Shown: piece after piece, positions 24,408-33,781 of the stretch
Layout of the letters: the number at the start of each line of letters is the position of its first letter
Position numbering within the stretch: position 1 is the first letter of the stretch
From: Trueperaceae bacterium
GTDB taxonomy: Bacteria > Deinococcota > Deinococci > Deinococcales > Trueperaceae
DNA: 43,461 nt
Direction of reading: 5' to 3'
NCBI GenBank assembly: GCA_030147925.1
Contig: JASBUK010000132.1
Coordinates: 1-43,461, forward strand
Translations under genes and position numbers: made by a program
Notes under the pieces: model-generated
The model's input: the letters and a program-made list of their open reading frames with translations, nothing else
Database searches by the model: none
What the model was told of the DNA's origin: nothing

Positions 24408-25562
24408 TCAGCTTGCCCCTCGCCCACGACTTATAAAGCGCAGCAAAGCTGCCACCAGGGCACATAGAAGCGTCAGAGTCATCAAGGCCGTGGGAATTAT
24501 AGCGCTTGAGCTAGTGGCAACAAGCACGCCGATAAGCGAGGGAAACACCACGCCACCCAAGCTGGCAAAGGCCACCGCCAGCGAAGTGGCCCGGGCCGCC
24601 CGGTCCGGGAAAACCTCTTGTAACCAGGCCAGCCCGGTCGGAAAGATGGGGGCTAAAAAAAGCCCGGCCAACGCATAAGCATAAGGCGCCAAGGACAGGA
24701 TATGAGCGAGCGCAAACGCCGTTACCGCCAACACTGCGGTAAAAATCACCAGACGTGAGGACTTTAAGTAAATGGTTAACGGGACCGCTAGAAAGCGCCC
24801 GACCATCAACGCACCCCAAAAGAGCGCCGTGAAACTTGCGGCTTTAGCTTCGCCATAGCTTGGCGCCAAATGCGTCGCTATCCAACTGCCCGCCCCGGCT
24901 TCGCTACCCACATATACAAAGTAAAGGACGATAAAACCAAATAGGCTCAGTAGCAAAGCGCCACCGCCACCACTACTGCTGGGCTGCCTGCCCGTAGGCA
25001 TCTCGGTGCGCCCAAGCAAGAAAAGTAGCAACGTAGCCGCTAAAGCAGAAACAACAAACGGCCAGCTTAGACCCACGGGCAAAAACACCGCCACCAGCAA
25101 CGGGCCGATAACAGCACCAAGGCCAAACATGGCGTTTAGCAAATTAAGGGCAGCTGCACCCCGGGCGCCAAAACCTTGTCCAAAGAGGATGTTCATGCCA
25201 ATATCAATGCCCCCGAAACCCAGACCAAGGATAAAAGCCGCCATTAGGCTCAGCAGCCAGGCAGGGCTAAAGGCAACACCCAGGCTACCGATGATAGTAA
25301 GGACTGTGGAACTAAGCAATACCAAGCGATAACCAAAGCGCCCAATTAAAAAACCTGCTAATAAAATGGCAATAAACGCCCCTATAAAGTGGAGGCTGAC
25401 AATGAGGCCGAGCTGTGCATCACTGACGCCATACTTAGCACGGAAAAGAGGAAAGGCCGGACCGTACATGGCCTGGGTGATGCCTATAAAGATAAAGGCC
25501 CAAAACCCGCTAAAGAGCAGTTGACGTTTGACGGGTTCTCGATAAAAAGCGCGTAGTGACAT
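24408..25562 (-). CDS. MFS transporter (sugar/FucP-like)
   Basis: The 384-residue integral membrane protein has about 12 hydrophobic helices. The loop 2-3 motif GFLIGRFGYRLVLL and the segment GQGFGARGAAALNLLNAMFG, resembling fucose/glucose permease-type MFS proteins, indicate a sugar or small polar substrate. ATG 25562 is chosen. TATGAT 9 bp before it suggests a leaderless or nearly leaderless transcript. An open frame to 25655 reads through repeat DNA (TYHQLPTTNHPPQTNN) and is unlikely to be translated. Confidence 0.88.
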   Translation of the reverse strand: MSLRAFYREPVKRQLLFSGFWAFIFIGITQAMYGPAFPLFRAKYGVSDAQLGLIVSLHFIGAFIAILLAGFLIGRFGYRLVLLSSTVLTIIGSLGVAFSPAWLLSLMAAFILGLGFGGIDIGMNILFGQGFGARGAAALNLLNAMFGLGAVIGPLLVAVFLPVGLSWPFVVSALAATLLLFLLGRTEMPTGRQPSSSGGGGALLLSLFGFIVLYFVYVGSEAGAGSWIATHLAPSYGEAKAASFTALFWGALMVGRFLAVPLTIYLKSSRLVIFTAVLAVTAFALAHILSLAPYAYALAGLFLAPIFPTGLAWLQEVFPDRAARATSLAVAFASLGGVVFPSLIGVLVATSSSAIIPTALMTLTLLCALVAALLRFISRGRGAS

Positions 25563-25935
25563 AGCTGTAGCATCATAAGGCAAATTGTTAGTTTGTGGTG
25601 GGTGGTTGGTAGTCGGTAGTTGGTGGTAGGTAGGAATAGCCTTTCTAGAAAGCATCCCTACAAAGTGAGGCGTGAGGTGTAAGTGCCTCGTCCCTCAACC
25701 CCCGTTTCCTTTTCCCCACAAAAGCATGAGCGAGGACTGTGGAGCGGAAAACTCTATCCCCTTATCCTCGCTCCTCAATCCCCGTCTCTTTCCACTTTTT
25801 ACTTTCTCCTTAACTTGGGACAGCTTCATAAGTTCAAGCCGATGCCTAGCCAGGCTCGAGCCTGCTTTATGCCCCCTACGCTAAACCTGCTTAAGCTTCT
25901 GTATAATCATTATTTAGTGTAAGCAGGAGGCCAAG
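25563..25935. other. Intergenic repeats and alaS promoter
   Basis: Positions 25590-25640 carry GTGGTGGGTGGTTGGTAGTC and GTTGGTGGTAGGTAGGAA. Positions 25690-25830 hold CCCGTTTCCTTTTCC and CCCGTCTCTTTCCACTTTTT, the same low-complexity module as elsewhere in the window. TATAAT at 25902-25907 is a perfect -10 hexamer for alaS, with no clear -35. GCAGGAGG provides its ribosome binding site. Confidence 0.6.
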
Positions 25936-28614
25936 ATGCAAAGCCAGAAAAGCAAAATTGACATAGACGAACTCAGGCAAAAATACCTTGAGTTTTTTCA
26001 GCAAAAACACCATCTCATCTATCCCTCGGCATCTTTAAAGAGCGACGACCCCACGCTCCTTTTTAACTCTGCGGGCATGGTGCAATTCAAACCGTATTTC
26101 TTAGGGGCAACACCCAAATTTGCAGGCTACGAAGGTATTTGGCACCGCGTGACCACCGCACAGAAATGCCTGCGCATCAACGACATTGAAAATGTTGGCC
26201 GCACCTTGCGCCACCACTCCTTTTTTGAGATGATGGGCAACTTCTCCTTTGGTGACTACTTTAAAAAAGAGGCCGCGCAGTGGGCCTGGGAGTTTCTGAC
26301 CAGCCCTGAGTGGCTAGGGCTTGACCCCGAGCGGCTTTATGTCACCGTTTATCTGGATGACGACGAAGCCTTTGAAGTTTGGGCCGATCATGTCGGCGTT
26401 CCTAAAGAACGTATCTCGCGCTGGGGTGAAGACGAAAACTTCTGGCCGGCCAACGCCGTCAGCGCAGGCCCCAACGGACCCTGTGGCCCCTGCTCGGAAA
26501 TCTTTTATGACCGTGGCCCGGAATACGGCAGTGCAGACGAAAGCGGCCCCAACACCGGCTCCGGCGACCGTTTTATCGAAATCTGGAACTTAGTCTTTAC
26601 CCAGTTTGACCGCCAAGACGGCGGCGTGCTTACGCCCTTGCCGCAAAAGAATATTGACACCGGCTTGGGTTTTGAGCGCCTGGTGGCGGTGATGACCGAC
26701 GCCGAAGACGCCTATAGTACCGAGCTTTTCCAGCCCACCATTCGCAAGGTGGCCGAGCTTTCCGGCAAAGCCTATGAAGGTACTAAGAGCGTCTCACACA
26801 GGGTCATTGCCGACCATGCTCGAGCCGTCACCTTTGCCATTAGCGACGGCATCCTACCCGCTAATGATGGCCCGGGTTACATAGTTAAGATGCTGCTGCG
26901 CCGGGCGGCCCGTCATGCCTGGCTCTTGGGTTTAAGAGAGCCGGTGCTCTACCAGCTCGTCGAGCAGATCATCGAGACCATGGGCGAGGCCTATCCCGAG
27001 CTTAGGGGTGGTAAAGAGCGTGTCCAGGGCATTATCAAAACCGAAGAAGCCCAGTTTTTGCGCACGCTGGAGTCGGGCATCCAACGGGTCTCACAATTGC
27101 TTGACCAGCTTTCGGGCGCTACGCTCTTAGGTGAGCAAGCCTTTGATCTCTGGCAAACCTATGGCTTTCCTCTGGATTTGACCATGGAAATGGCTGCCGA
27201 ACGTGGCGTTAAGGTGGATCGCGAAGGCTATGAGAGGGCTCGAGCCCAAGCCAAAGAAGACTCTAAGGGCGGTAAAGAGGTGGCTGCTCTTTTTACTGCC
27301 AGCAAAGACTATCTGGGCAAAATCGCCAAAGAACACGGCGAGACCGGTTTTACCGGTTATCAAACCATGGTCGACGAAGCAAAGGTAATAGCGCTTATCC
27401 ATAATGAAGATGAGACCCAAAAAGCCACAGAAGGCGAGCATGTACAGATCATCTTAAATCTCACGCCTTTCTACGCCGAGGGCGGCGGACAGATAGGCGA
27501 CAGCGGCGTACTGGAGTGGCCAAGCGGCAAGGCCCTGATAACCAACACCACCAAGAGCAAAGAAGGGCTTTATCTGCACCAGGCCAGGATTCTCAGGGGC
27601 GAATTAAAGAGCGGCCAACTGGTGCAGGCCATGGTTGACCCCAGCCGCCGCGAAACAGAAAAGCACCACAGCGCCACACACCTGCTCCACGGAGCGCTGC
27701 GCACCGTCCTGGGCAAACATGTGGCTCAGGCCGGTTCGCTGGTGACCCCAGAAAGGCTACGTTTTGACTTTTCGCATCCGCAGGCTATAAGCCCTGAGGA
27801 AATTACAAAAATCGAGGTCTTAGTCAATCGCTGGATTCAAGCAGATTTTGCAGTAAACTGGCAGATCGTGCCAATTGCCACCGCCCGCGAACAGGGCGCC
27901 ATGATGCTCTTTGGCGAAAAATACGGTGAAAAGGTCAGAATGGTCAAGGTCGGCGACGATGAAAATGCCGTCTCCATCGAGCTTTGTGGTGGTACTCACG
28001 TGCGTCGCACCGGTGAGATCGGCAGCCTGATTATTACCAGTGAAGAAGCAGTCTCGGCGGGCGTGCGCCGCATTGAGGCGCTGGTCGGCATGGCGGCTTT
28101 AAGCTACGCTCAAGGACTGCGCGAAAGCACCGCTAGTGCCGCTAGGCAAATCGGCGCTAAACCCGGGGAGCTTTCTAAGCGCATCGACAAACTACAATCC
28201 GACCTTAAAACCGCCCAGCGCGAGATAAGCCAACTTCGCGATAAGCTTGCCGCAGCACAAACTGGTGGGGCGCAAAGCGAGCTTAAAGAAGCTGCAGGCT
28301 TTAGCTACAGCACCGTCATTTTAGAAGGGCTGGACGCGACTGCCCTGCGCAACGCCGCCGATAAATTGCTACAGCAATCCAAAGCGGATGTCGTGCTGCT
28401 GGCCAGCGGCAAGCTCATGGTGGCCAAGGTCAGCAAAGACGCTCAGGCTCGAGGTGCTCACGCTGGCAATCTGATTCGCGAGCTGGCTAAGCGTGCCGGT
28501 GGTGGCGGTGGTGGCCGTCCCGATATGGCCCAGGCAGGTGTCAAGGACAGCAGCAAGCTGGCTGCCGCCTTTGCAGCGCTACCGGAAATTCTAAGTGCTC
28601 TAACAGGTGGCTAA
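25936..28614 (+). CDS. alaS: Alanyl-tRNA synthetase
   Basis: This full-length 892-residue enzyme charges tRNA-Ala. The class II catalytic core starts at LRQKYLEFFQQKHHLIYPSA; motif 2 contains HRVTTAQKCLRINDIENVGR and motif 3 lies around GLGFERLVAVM. The editing domain has zinc ligands H578 and H582 (HSATH) with C684 and H688 (CGGTH). The C-Ala domain ends with the Gly-rich RAGGGGGGRPDMAQAG. The start follows GGAGG. Three GCTCGAGC-type sites (two perfect) are inside. It forms a run with ruvX and mltG. Confidence 0.98.
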   Translation: MQSQKSKIDIDELRQKYLEFFQQKHHLIYPSASLKSDDPTLLFNSAGMVQFKPYFLGATPKFAGYEGIWHRVTTAQKCLRINDIENVGRTLRHHSFFEMMGNFSFGDYFKKEAAQWAWEFLTSPEWLGLDPERLYVTVYLDDDEAFEVWADHVGVPKERISRWGEDENFWPANAVSAGPNGPCGPCSEIFYDRGPEYGSADESGPNTGSGDRFIEIWNLVFTQFDRQDGGVLTPLPQKNIDTGLGFERLVAVMTDAEDAYSTELFQPTIRKVAELSGKAYEGTKSVSHRVIADHARAVTFAISDGILPANDGPGYIVKMLLRRAARHAWLLGLREPVLYQLVEQIIETMGEAYPELRGGKERVQGIIKTEEAQFLRTLESGIQRVSQLLDQLSGATLLGEQAFDLWQTYGFPLDLTMEMAAERGVKVDREGYERARAQAKEDSKGGKEVAALFTASKDYLGKIAKEHGETGFTGYQTMVDEAKVIALIHNEDETQKATEGEHVQIILNLTPFYAEGGGQIGDSGVLEWPSGKALITNTTKSKEGLYLHQARILRGELKSGQLVQAMVDPSRRETEKHHSATHLLHGALRTVLGKHVAQAGSLVTPERLRFDFSHPQAISPEEITKIEVLVNRWIQADFAVNWQIVPIATAREQGAMMLFGEKYGEKVRMVKVGDDENAVSIELCGGTHVRRTGEIGSLIITSEEAVSAGVRRIEALVGMAALSYAQGLRESTASAARQIGAKPGELSKRIDKLQSDLKTAQREISQLRDKLAAAQTGGAQSELKEAAGFSYSTVILEGLDATALRNAADKLLQQSKADVVLLASGKLMVAKVSKDAQARGAHAGNLIRELAKRAGGGGGGRPDMAQAGVKDSSKLAAAFAALPEILSALTGG

Positions 28615-28617
28615 CGC

Positions 28618-29058
28618 TTGAACCGCCGAACCATTCTTGCACTGGATGTAGGCGAGGCCCGTATAGGTCTCGCCCGCGGAGATTTGGGCTCGAGCCTTGC
28701 CTTTGGACGTGGCTTTATCACCCGCGGCAAAACAGCAGAAGATATCGCCGCTATTAAAAAAATCATGGCGCAAGAACAAGCCGAACTCTTAATCGTCGGC
28801 CTACCCAAACGCAGCAGCGGCGGCGACTCGGCGCAGACCAAGCGGGTGCGTGCCTTTGCCAGGCTTCTAAAAGAGGCCGGTATAAACTTAGAGTTCGAAG
28901 ACGAGCGCTTTACCACTCGCATCGCCACCCAGGGCATCGTGCAAAGCGGCCTTAAGAAGAAAAAACGTCAGGAAAAGGGACGGGTCGATGAGGCCTCGGC
29001 TATACTCATCTTAGAGAGCTATTTGCGCCGACATTCTCATCAGGACGTCCTAGAATAA
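28618..29058 (+). CDS. ruvX: RuvX/YqgF-type putative Holliday junction resolvase
   Basis: The 146-residue RNase H-fold protein has the first catalytic Asp10 in ILALDVGEARIGLARGD, the second acidic residue in LEFEDERFTTRIA and the terminal DEASAILILESYL. The LIVGLPKRSSGG segment matches the family P-loop-like turn. E. coli YqgF processes 16S rRNA precursors, so either role is possible. TTG 28618 follows AGGTGG, which lies in the alaS end only 3 bp before, so the two are translationally coupled. The octamer GCTCGAGC here encodes Gly-Ser-Ser. Confidence 0.93.
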   Translation: MNRRTILALDVGEARIGLARGDLGSSLAFGRGFITRGKTAEDIAAIKKIMAQEQAELLIVGLPKRSSGGDSAQTKRVRAFARLLKEAGINLEFEDERFTTRIATQGIVQSGLKKKKRQEKGRVDEASAILILESYLRRHSHQDVLE

Positions 29059-29102
29059 GCCGTTCGCCCTAGGGTTAGGGCATAACTTAGCAGGATAAAA
29101 AC

Positions 29103-30182
29103 GTGACTGACTCCAGCAATCACAACCGCCCCCAGAACTTAGGGCCACCCAAAAGGCGTTCGGGCCGCTGGTTGCCGCTCTTTCTTTTCATCATAGCGCT
29201 TGTCGCTGCAGGGGCTTATCTTTATGTGCAAGACCAATTACAGCCAGCCGCGCCAACTGTTATTGAAAGCTTTGATTTTGAAGTAATGCCCGGCTGGGAT
29301 GCCGGCACAATTGCGCTGGAGCTAAAAAATCAGGGCTTTATTCAAAATGCCGATGCTTTTGTGCTGTGGCTGCGCTATCAGGAACTTGACCGCAATTTGG
29401 GCGAAGGCTTGTATGAGCTAAGCCCTTCAATGAGCGCAACGGAAATCGCCAAAGCCCTGGCCGCCGGGGGACGCCCCCGCACCAGCCGCGTGGTCATCCC
29501 CGAGGGTTTTCGCGCCGTCGAGATTGCACAAACACTCGCCGACGCAGGTTTTGGCGACAGCGACAGCTTTATGACAATTATTCAAAACCCGGCTGAGCTT
29601 AAACCTGGCTATATTCCGGCGGGCAACAGCTTAGAAGGTTATCTTTTTCCGGCCAGCTACGATTTCCCGCTGCGCAGCAATCCGTCAGAAGTACTTGAGC
29701 TGATGCTCAAGCGCTTTGAACAGGAAATAGACGCCAATATCGCCAATGCCTTAGGAGAAAACAAGCTCAGCTTGCACCAGTGGGTGACCTTAGCCAGTAT
29801 GGTACAAGCCGAAGCCGCCAATGACGCGGAAATGCCTATTATCGCCGGAGTCTTTCTAAACAGGCTTGATGAAAACATGTTGCTACAATCTGACCCGACC
29901 GTTGCCTATGGCCTGGGCAAACGCCTGTCTGAGCTTGATCGCTCCGCCGGCGACTTTAGCGCCGAGGCAGATCACCCCTGGAATACCTATACCCGGCCCG
30001 GCTTACCCCAGGGGCCCATTGGCAGCCCGGGTAGGGCGGCTCTGCGGGCTGTGCTGCAAGCACAACGTTATAACGATGACGGGGCAAAGTACCTTTACTT
30101 TCTGCATGGGCGTAATGGTGAATTTCGCCCCAATTTAACGCTGCAAGCACACTTAAGAGACGTGCAACTCTACTTGCGTTGA
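29103..30182 (+). CDS. mltG: Endolytic murein transglycosylase MltG
   Basis: This 359-residue membrane-anchored YceG/MltG protein cleaves nascent peptidoglycan strands at the cytoplasmic membrane. There is a single N-terminal helix (LPLFLFIIALVAAGAYLYV), a LysM-like region (VMPGWDAGTIALELKNQG) and the YceG catalytic domain. The catalytic Glu237 is in ASMVQAEAANDAEMP, and the conserved LQSDPTVAYGLG, NTYTRPGLPQGPIGSPG block follows. GTG 29103 has an AGGA site upstream. It is last in the alaS-ruvX-mltG run. Confidence 0.95.
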   Translation: MTDSSNHNRPQNLGPPKRRSGRWLPLFLFIIALVAAGAYLYVQDQLQPAAPTVIESFDFEVMPGWDAGTIALELKNQGFIQNADAFVLWLRYQELDRNLGEGLYELSPSMSATEIAKALAAGGRPRTSRVVIPEGFRAVEIAQTLADAGFGDSDSFMTIIQNPAELKPGYIPAGNSLEGYLFPASYDFPLRSNPSEVLELMLKRFEQEIDANIANALGENKLSLHQWVTLASMVQAEAANDAEMPIIAGVFLNRLDENMLLQSDPTVAYGLGKRLSELDRSAGDFSAEADHPWNTYTRPGLPQGPIGSPGRAALRAVLQAQRYNDDGAKYLYFLHGRNGEFRPNLTLQAHLRDVQLYLR

Positions 30183-30245
30183 TACTCTAGTTGTCTTTAT
30201 TCGGCAATGCCAGTAAACAAATACTGGGCATAAACTTGCAAACCA

Positions 30246-30298
30246 TTGACAAGTCTTACTCTCTTGTGTAAACTACTAACACGCGTTACTAACTCGTG
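30246..30298 (+). promoter_or_regulatory. Promoter and LacI-type operator candidate of the alpha-galactoside locus
   Basis: TTGACA (30246-30251), a 17-bp spacer and TAAACT (30269-30274) form the best sigma-70-like promoter in the window. Directly downstream, TAACACGCGTTA (30277-30288) is a near-palindrome with a central CG, as is typical for LacI/GalR operators. ACACG (30280-30284) and CGTGT (30294-30298) form an overlapping inverted repeat. A LacI regulator is encoded at the end of this gene cluster. A small hairpin at 30207-30231 may terminate mltG transcription. Confidence 0.6.
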
Positions 30299-30370
30299 TC
30301 AATTTCATGCATCAGCTTATCGAGAGTAAAATCCCCGGGGCCTTGGCTGGTCTTAAAGAGATGAGGTTTT

Positions 30371-31306
30371 ATGGGCGTTAAATCATACACAAGACCAAAG
30401 CTCGAGCAAAGCGCCTGGCGCAGAAACTTAAAACTGGTCTTTAATCAGGAGTCGCTGACAGCTTGGCTTTTTATTCTGCCCAGCCTCATCGGCTTCGTTA
30501 TCTTCTTTGCCGTTCCAGCCGTTCGGGCCTTTATGATCAGCTTTACCGAGTGGAATCTGTTAAGAGCTCCTAAAAATGTGGGTCTTGACAATTATCGGGA
30601 ATTAATGACCGACCCCCAATTTTGGAATGCTCTAAAGGTAACCGGGCTTTATGTGATCTATAACATTCCCTTGCAGACTGTCATTGGTCTCTTTATGGCC
30701 GTGGTGATGGACCGCGTTACCAAATCAATACTTGTACGCGGCCTGCTAGTCTTGCCTTATTTAATCTCAAACGTTGTCGTGGCCTTGATATTTTTGTGGA
30801 TGCTCGACCCGTTATTAGGCTATGTCAACGCCTTTTTAGGCCTTTTTGGTATAGATAGACAACCCTTTTTTGGCTCGGTCAGTCAGGCTTTGCCTACCAT
30901 CGCCGGGGTCAATATCTGGCGACACATGGGCTTTACGGCGCTGCTCTTTTATGCCGGGCTACAGTCAATCCCCAAATCACTCTATGAGGCCGCCACCATC
31001 GACGGAGCCAACGAGTGGCGCATGTTCCGCCATATCACTTTGCCGCTGCTGCGGCCTGTAACTGTCTTTGTGCTGGTCACCTCGATAATCGGCTCATTCC
31101 AGATTTTCGATACGGTGGCGGTGACAACCCAAGGTGGACCAGTAAACGCTACTCGCGTAATCGTCTGGTACATCTACGAAAACGCTTTTCTGTTCTTCAA
31201 GATGGGTTATGCCACCGCCATGTCCGTGGTGCTCTTTTTGATTTTAATCGTGGTTACTCTCCTGCAAATGCGTATTTTGCGCGCAGACAGCTCGGATTTG
31301 GAGTAA
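30371..31306 (+). CDS. Sugar ABC transporter permease (MalF type)
   Basis: The 311-residue protein has six predicted membrane helices and the EAA loop SIPKSLYEAATIDGANEWRM then FRHITLPLLRP. The conserved start EWNLLRAPKNVGLDNYRELM and end FFKMGYATAMSVVLFLILIV are typical. Unlike the first permease at 15.2 kb, it has the normal family size. It is the first gene of the alpha-galactoside cluster behind the TTGACA promoter. ATPase subunits are absent from the window. Confidence 0.94.
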   Translation: MGVKSYTRPKLEQSAWRRNLKLVFNQESLTAWLFILPSLIGFVIFFAVPAVRAFMISFTEWNLLRAPKNVGLDNYRELMTDPQFWNALKVTGLYVIYNIPLQTVIGLFMAVVMDRVTKSILVRGLLVLPYLISNVVVALIFLWMLDPLLGYVNAFLGLFGIDRQPFFGSVSQALPTIAGVNIWRHMGFTALLFYAGLQSIPKSLYEAATIDGANEWRMFRHITLPLLRPVTVFVLVTSIIGSFQIFDTVAVTTQGGPVNATRVIVWYIYENAFLFFKMGYATAMSVVLFLILIVVTLLQMRILRADSSDLE

Positions 31307-31320
31307 GGAGGCATATATAT

Positions 31321-32232
31321 ATGGCTTTAGCAAGCAAGCAATCCCAGGTCATCAAGAAGTCCTTTAGCTGGGGTTATGCCGTCACCTGGCTGCTACTGGC
31401 TATCCTGATAATCATTACCATCCTGCCTTTCTGGATTGCCCTAAAAACCGCGCTCAGCACCCCTAGCTCACTTTTTGTCAACCCCGGTTCGCTCTTGCCC
31501 ACCGATGCCACACTCTTTAACTTCCGGCGGGCTCTGGGGCTTATCAGCCTCGAAGAGAGCGTGGCCGCAGGTGGTTCGGGACAATCAATCAACTTTTTGT
31601 TGTTTCTAAGAACCACCTTGATCTTTACGGCCCTCATCGTCATTGCCCAGACTTTCTTTAGTGCTATGGCGGCCTATGCCTTTGCACGCATGAAATTTGT
31701 CGGGCGAGAGCTGATTTTCTTTTTCTATCTTTCAGCGCTGATGATCCCTAATATCGTCTTGTTTATTCCCAACTTTATCCTTATTAAAAATCTAGGTTGG
31801 CTAAACACCATGCAGGGCATGGTCGCACCATTCTTTTTGATGACGCCCTTTGCGGTATTCTTCTTGCGGCAGTTTTTTCTGGGCATCCCCAAATCCTTAG
31901 AAGAGGCTGCCAAACTAGATGGCGCCTCACCCTTTGGCACCTTCTGGCGCATCGTCTTGCCCATCAGCCGTACCCCGCTAATCACCCTGGCGATTCTCAC
32001 CAGCATCAACGCCTGGAACGAGTTCTTCTGGCCGTTCTTAGTCGGCAAAGATGAGGAGGTACGCGTCCTGACCGTCGCACTGCAAATCTTCCGAACCCAA
32101 ACGCCGCAAGGTGCTCCCGATTGGACGGGCCTTATGGCGGCAACCTTTTTAGCAATTATCCCCATCTTTATTCTGATGGTCGTCTTAGGGCGCCAGGTTA
32201 TCAATTCGCTGCAATTTAGCGGAATGAAATAA
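31321..32232 (+). CDS. Sugar ABC transporter permease (MalG type)
   Basis: The 303-residue second permease has the EAA loop GIPKSLEEAAKLDGASPFGT then FWRIVLPISRTP. A loop after the first helix (TDATLFNFRRALGLISLEES VAAGG) is slightly longer than usual. ATG 31321 follows AAGGAGG with an unusual ATATATAT spacer. Earlier in-frame starts lie inside the preceding permease gene and are ignored. It pairs with the preceding permease, 14 bp away. Confidence 0.94.
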   Translation: MALASKQSQVIKKSFSWGYAVTWLLLAILIIITILPFWIALKTALSTPSSLFVNPGSLLPTDATLFNFRRALGLISLEESVAAGGSGQSINFLLFLRTTLIFTALIVIAQTFFSAMAAYAFARMKFVGRELIFFFYLSALMIPNIVLFIPNFILIKNLGWLNTMQGMVAPFFLMTPFAVFFLRQFFLGIPKSLEEAAKLDGASPFGTFWRIVLPISRTPLITLAILTSINAWNEFFWPFLVGKDEEVRVLTVALQIFRTQTPQGAPDWTGLMAATFLAIIPIFILMVVLGRQVINSLQFSGMK

Positions 32233-32415
32233 GGGGGTGATTTACAGGAATTTATCTTCTTGAGTTTTTGAACGCAGATGAAAAGACTTAGTTTAGTAGG
32301 CTTCAGCTTCAACAGCAAGCTAGCCAATGTGGGCCTTAAACCCACCCTCGTTGGTTGACAGCTAGGCAATATCTCCCCGGCCAAGGCCTGGGAGTGAGTA
32401 GAAACAGGAGGAAGG

Positions 32416-33714
32416 ATGAAAAAACTTTTAGCCCTTGCCGCAGCTCTTTTGTTCAGCGCTGGCTTGGCCCAGGTAAAATTAGACTATTGGCTTTGGGACG
32501 CTAATCAGCAACCCGCTTATGAGCAGTGCGCCGCTGTTTTTAGTGAGCAAAACCCCAACATCAAAATCAATATCACTCAGCAGGGCTGGGGCGACTACTG
32601 GACAGGTATTACCACGGGCTTTGTTTCCGGAACCGCGCCTGATGTGTTTACCAATCACCTGGCCAAATATCCTGAGTTTGCCGCCAACGGCCAACTGGTC
32701 GACATTCAACCGCTTATTGAGCGCGACGGCGTAGCCACTGACATCTATATCGGCGAACTGGCCACGCTCTGGACCAGGGACAACGCACGCTATGGTCTGC
32801 CCAAGGACTGGGACACCATCGCTATTTTCTATAACAAGGAAATGCTCGATACAGCAGGCGTTAGTGTAGAAGAACTCAATAATCTGACCTGGAACCCGCA
32901 AGATGGCGGCACTTTTGAAGAGGTTGTCGCCAAGCTCACCTTAGATGCCAACGGTAATAACGGTCTTAGCCCTGACTTTGACAAGGACAATGTTGTGCAG
33001 TTTGGTTACCTGACCGTTGACGGCGCGGACGCCTATGGCCAAACTCAGTGGAGTCACTTCGCCGTGTCGAACGGTTGGCAGTTTAATGACGGCCTTTATG
33101 CCGAAGAATACTACTACGACGATCCCAAATTTGTTGAGACCATCGACTGGTACGCCGGGCTCATCGACAAGGGTTATACGCCCAAGTTCTCCGATGTCAA
33201 CGGCCTTGGCGACAACAGCCTCTTTGCCGCAGGCCAGGGTGCGCTGACCACTGACGGTTCCTGGATGATCGGTTGGTATTTGGATAACTCACCCTTTGAG
33301 GTTGGCTTTGCCCGTCTGGCAGCCGGCCCCGAAGGCCGCAAGAGCATGTTCAACGGCCTGGCTGACTCAATCTGGGTAGGTAGTAAAAATCAGGAAGAAG
33401 CTTGGGAGTGGGTAAAATTCTTAGCCTCAGCCGAGTGTCAAAACATCGTCGGTTCCTACGGCGTGGTCTTCCCGGCCATTCAATCGGGTGTAGATGCTGC
33501 GCTGGCCGCCTATGCTGAGCGTGGTGCAGACGTGAGTGCTTTTACTGAACAAGCCCTCGAACCCGGAGGTACCTTCCTCTTCCCCATTGCCGACTTTGCC
33601 TCGGAAGTCTCCGACATCATGACTTCGGCCATGGAGAGCATATTGCTACGCGAAAGTGATACGGCGGAAACCCTCGCCAAAGCCAATGAGGAAGTCAACG
33701 CCCTGTTTAGGTAA
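32416..33714 (+). CDS. Extracellular sugar-binding protein of ABC transporter
   Basis: This 432-residue family 1 solute-binding protein starts MKKLLALAAALLFSAGLAQ, with cleavage after AQ; the mature protein begins VKLDYWLWDANQQPAYEQ. Family features are PDVFTNHLAKYPEFAANGQL, YGLPKDWDTIAIFYNKEML and GKGALTTDGSWMIG-like FAAGQGALTTDGSWMIGWYL. The ribosome binding site is CAGGAGGAAGG. A 183-bp gap upstream has a small GTGGG/CCCAC hairpin near 32330 and no gene. Given the GH4 alpha-galactosidase downstream, melibiose or raffinose-type sugars are plausible ligands. Confidence 0.94.
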   Translation: MKKLLALAAALLFSAGLAQVKLDYWLWDANQQPAYEQCAAVFSEQNPNIKINITQQGWGDYWTGITTGFVSGTAPDVFTNHLAKYPEFAANGQLVDIQPLIERDGVATDIYIGELATLWTRDNARYGLPKDWDTIAIFYNKEMLDTAGVSVEELNNLTWNPQDGGTFEEVVAKLTLDANGNNGLSPDFDKDNVVQFGYLTVDGADAYGQTQWSHFAVSNGWQFNDGLYAEEYYYDDPKFVETIDWYAGLIDKGYTPKFSDVNGLGDNSLFAAGQGALTTDGSWMIGWYLDNSPFEVGFARLAAGPEGRKSMFNGLADSIWVGSKNQEEAWEWVKFLASAECQNIVGSYGVVFPAIQSGVDAALAAYAERGADVSAFTEQALEPGGTFLFPIADFASEVSDIMTSAMESILLRESDTAETLAKANEEVNALFR

Positions 33715-33734
33715 AGCACTATAGTTCTGTTCTT

Positions 33735-33765
33735 CGTTTCCATCCTGCTAAACAGGGTGGAAACG
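33735..33765 (+). terminator. Hairpin after the second binding protein
   Basis: CGTTTCCATCCTG, loop CTAAA, CAGGGTGGAAACG give a 13-bp stem with one G-U pair, 20 bp after the binding-protein stop. No U-tract follows. It is probably a message-stabilising hairpin or attenuator that keeps binding-protein expression higher than that of the genes after it. Confidence 0.6.
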
Positions 33766-33781
33766 GTTAAGTCATATTTTG

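Noticed and set aside
32278..32370. Short plus-strand ORF (MKRLSLVGFSFNSKLANVGL...) between permease and binding protein
   Set aside because: It has no ribosome binding site, ~26 codons and no recognisable features; the region more likely holds only leader sequence.
31725..32384. 219-codon minus-strand open frame over the second MalG-type permease
   Set aside because: It is antisense to a well-supported permease, with no ribosome binding site or domain; a composition artefact.
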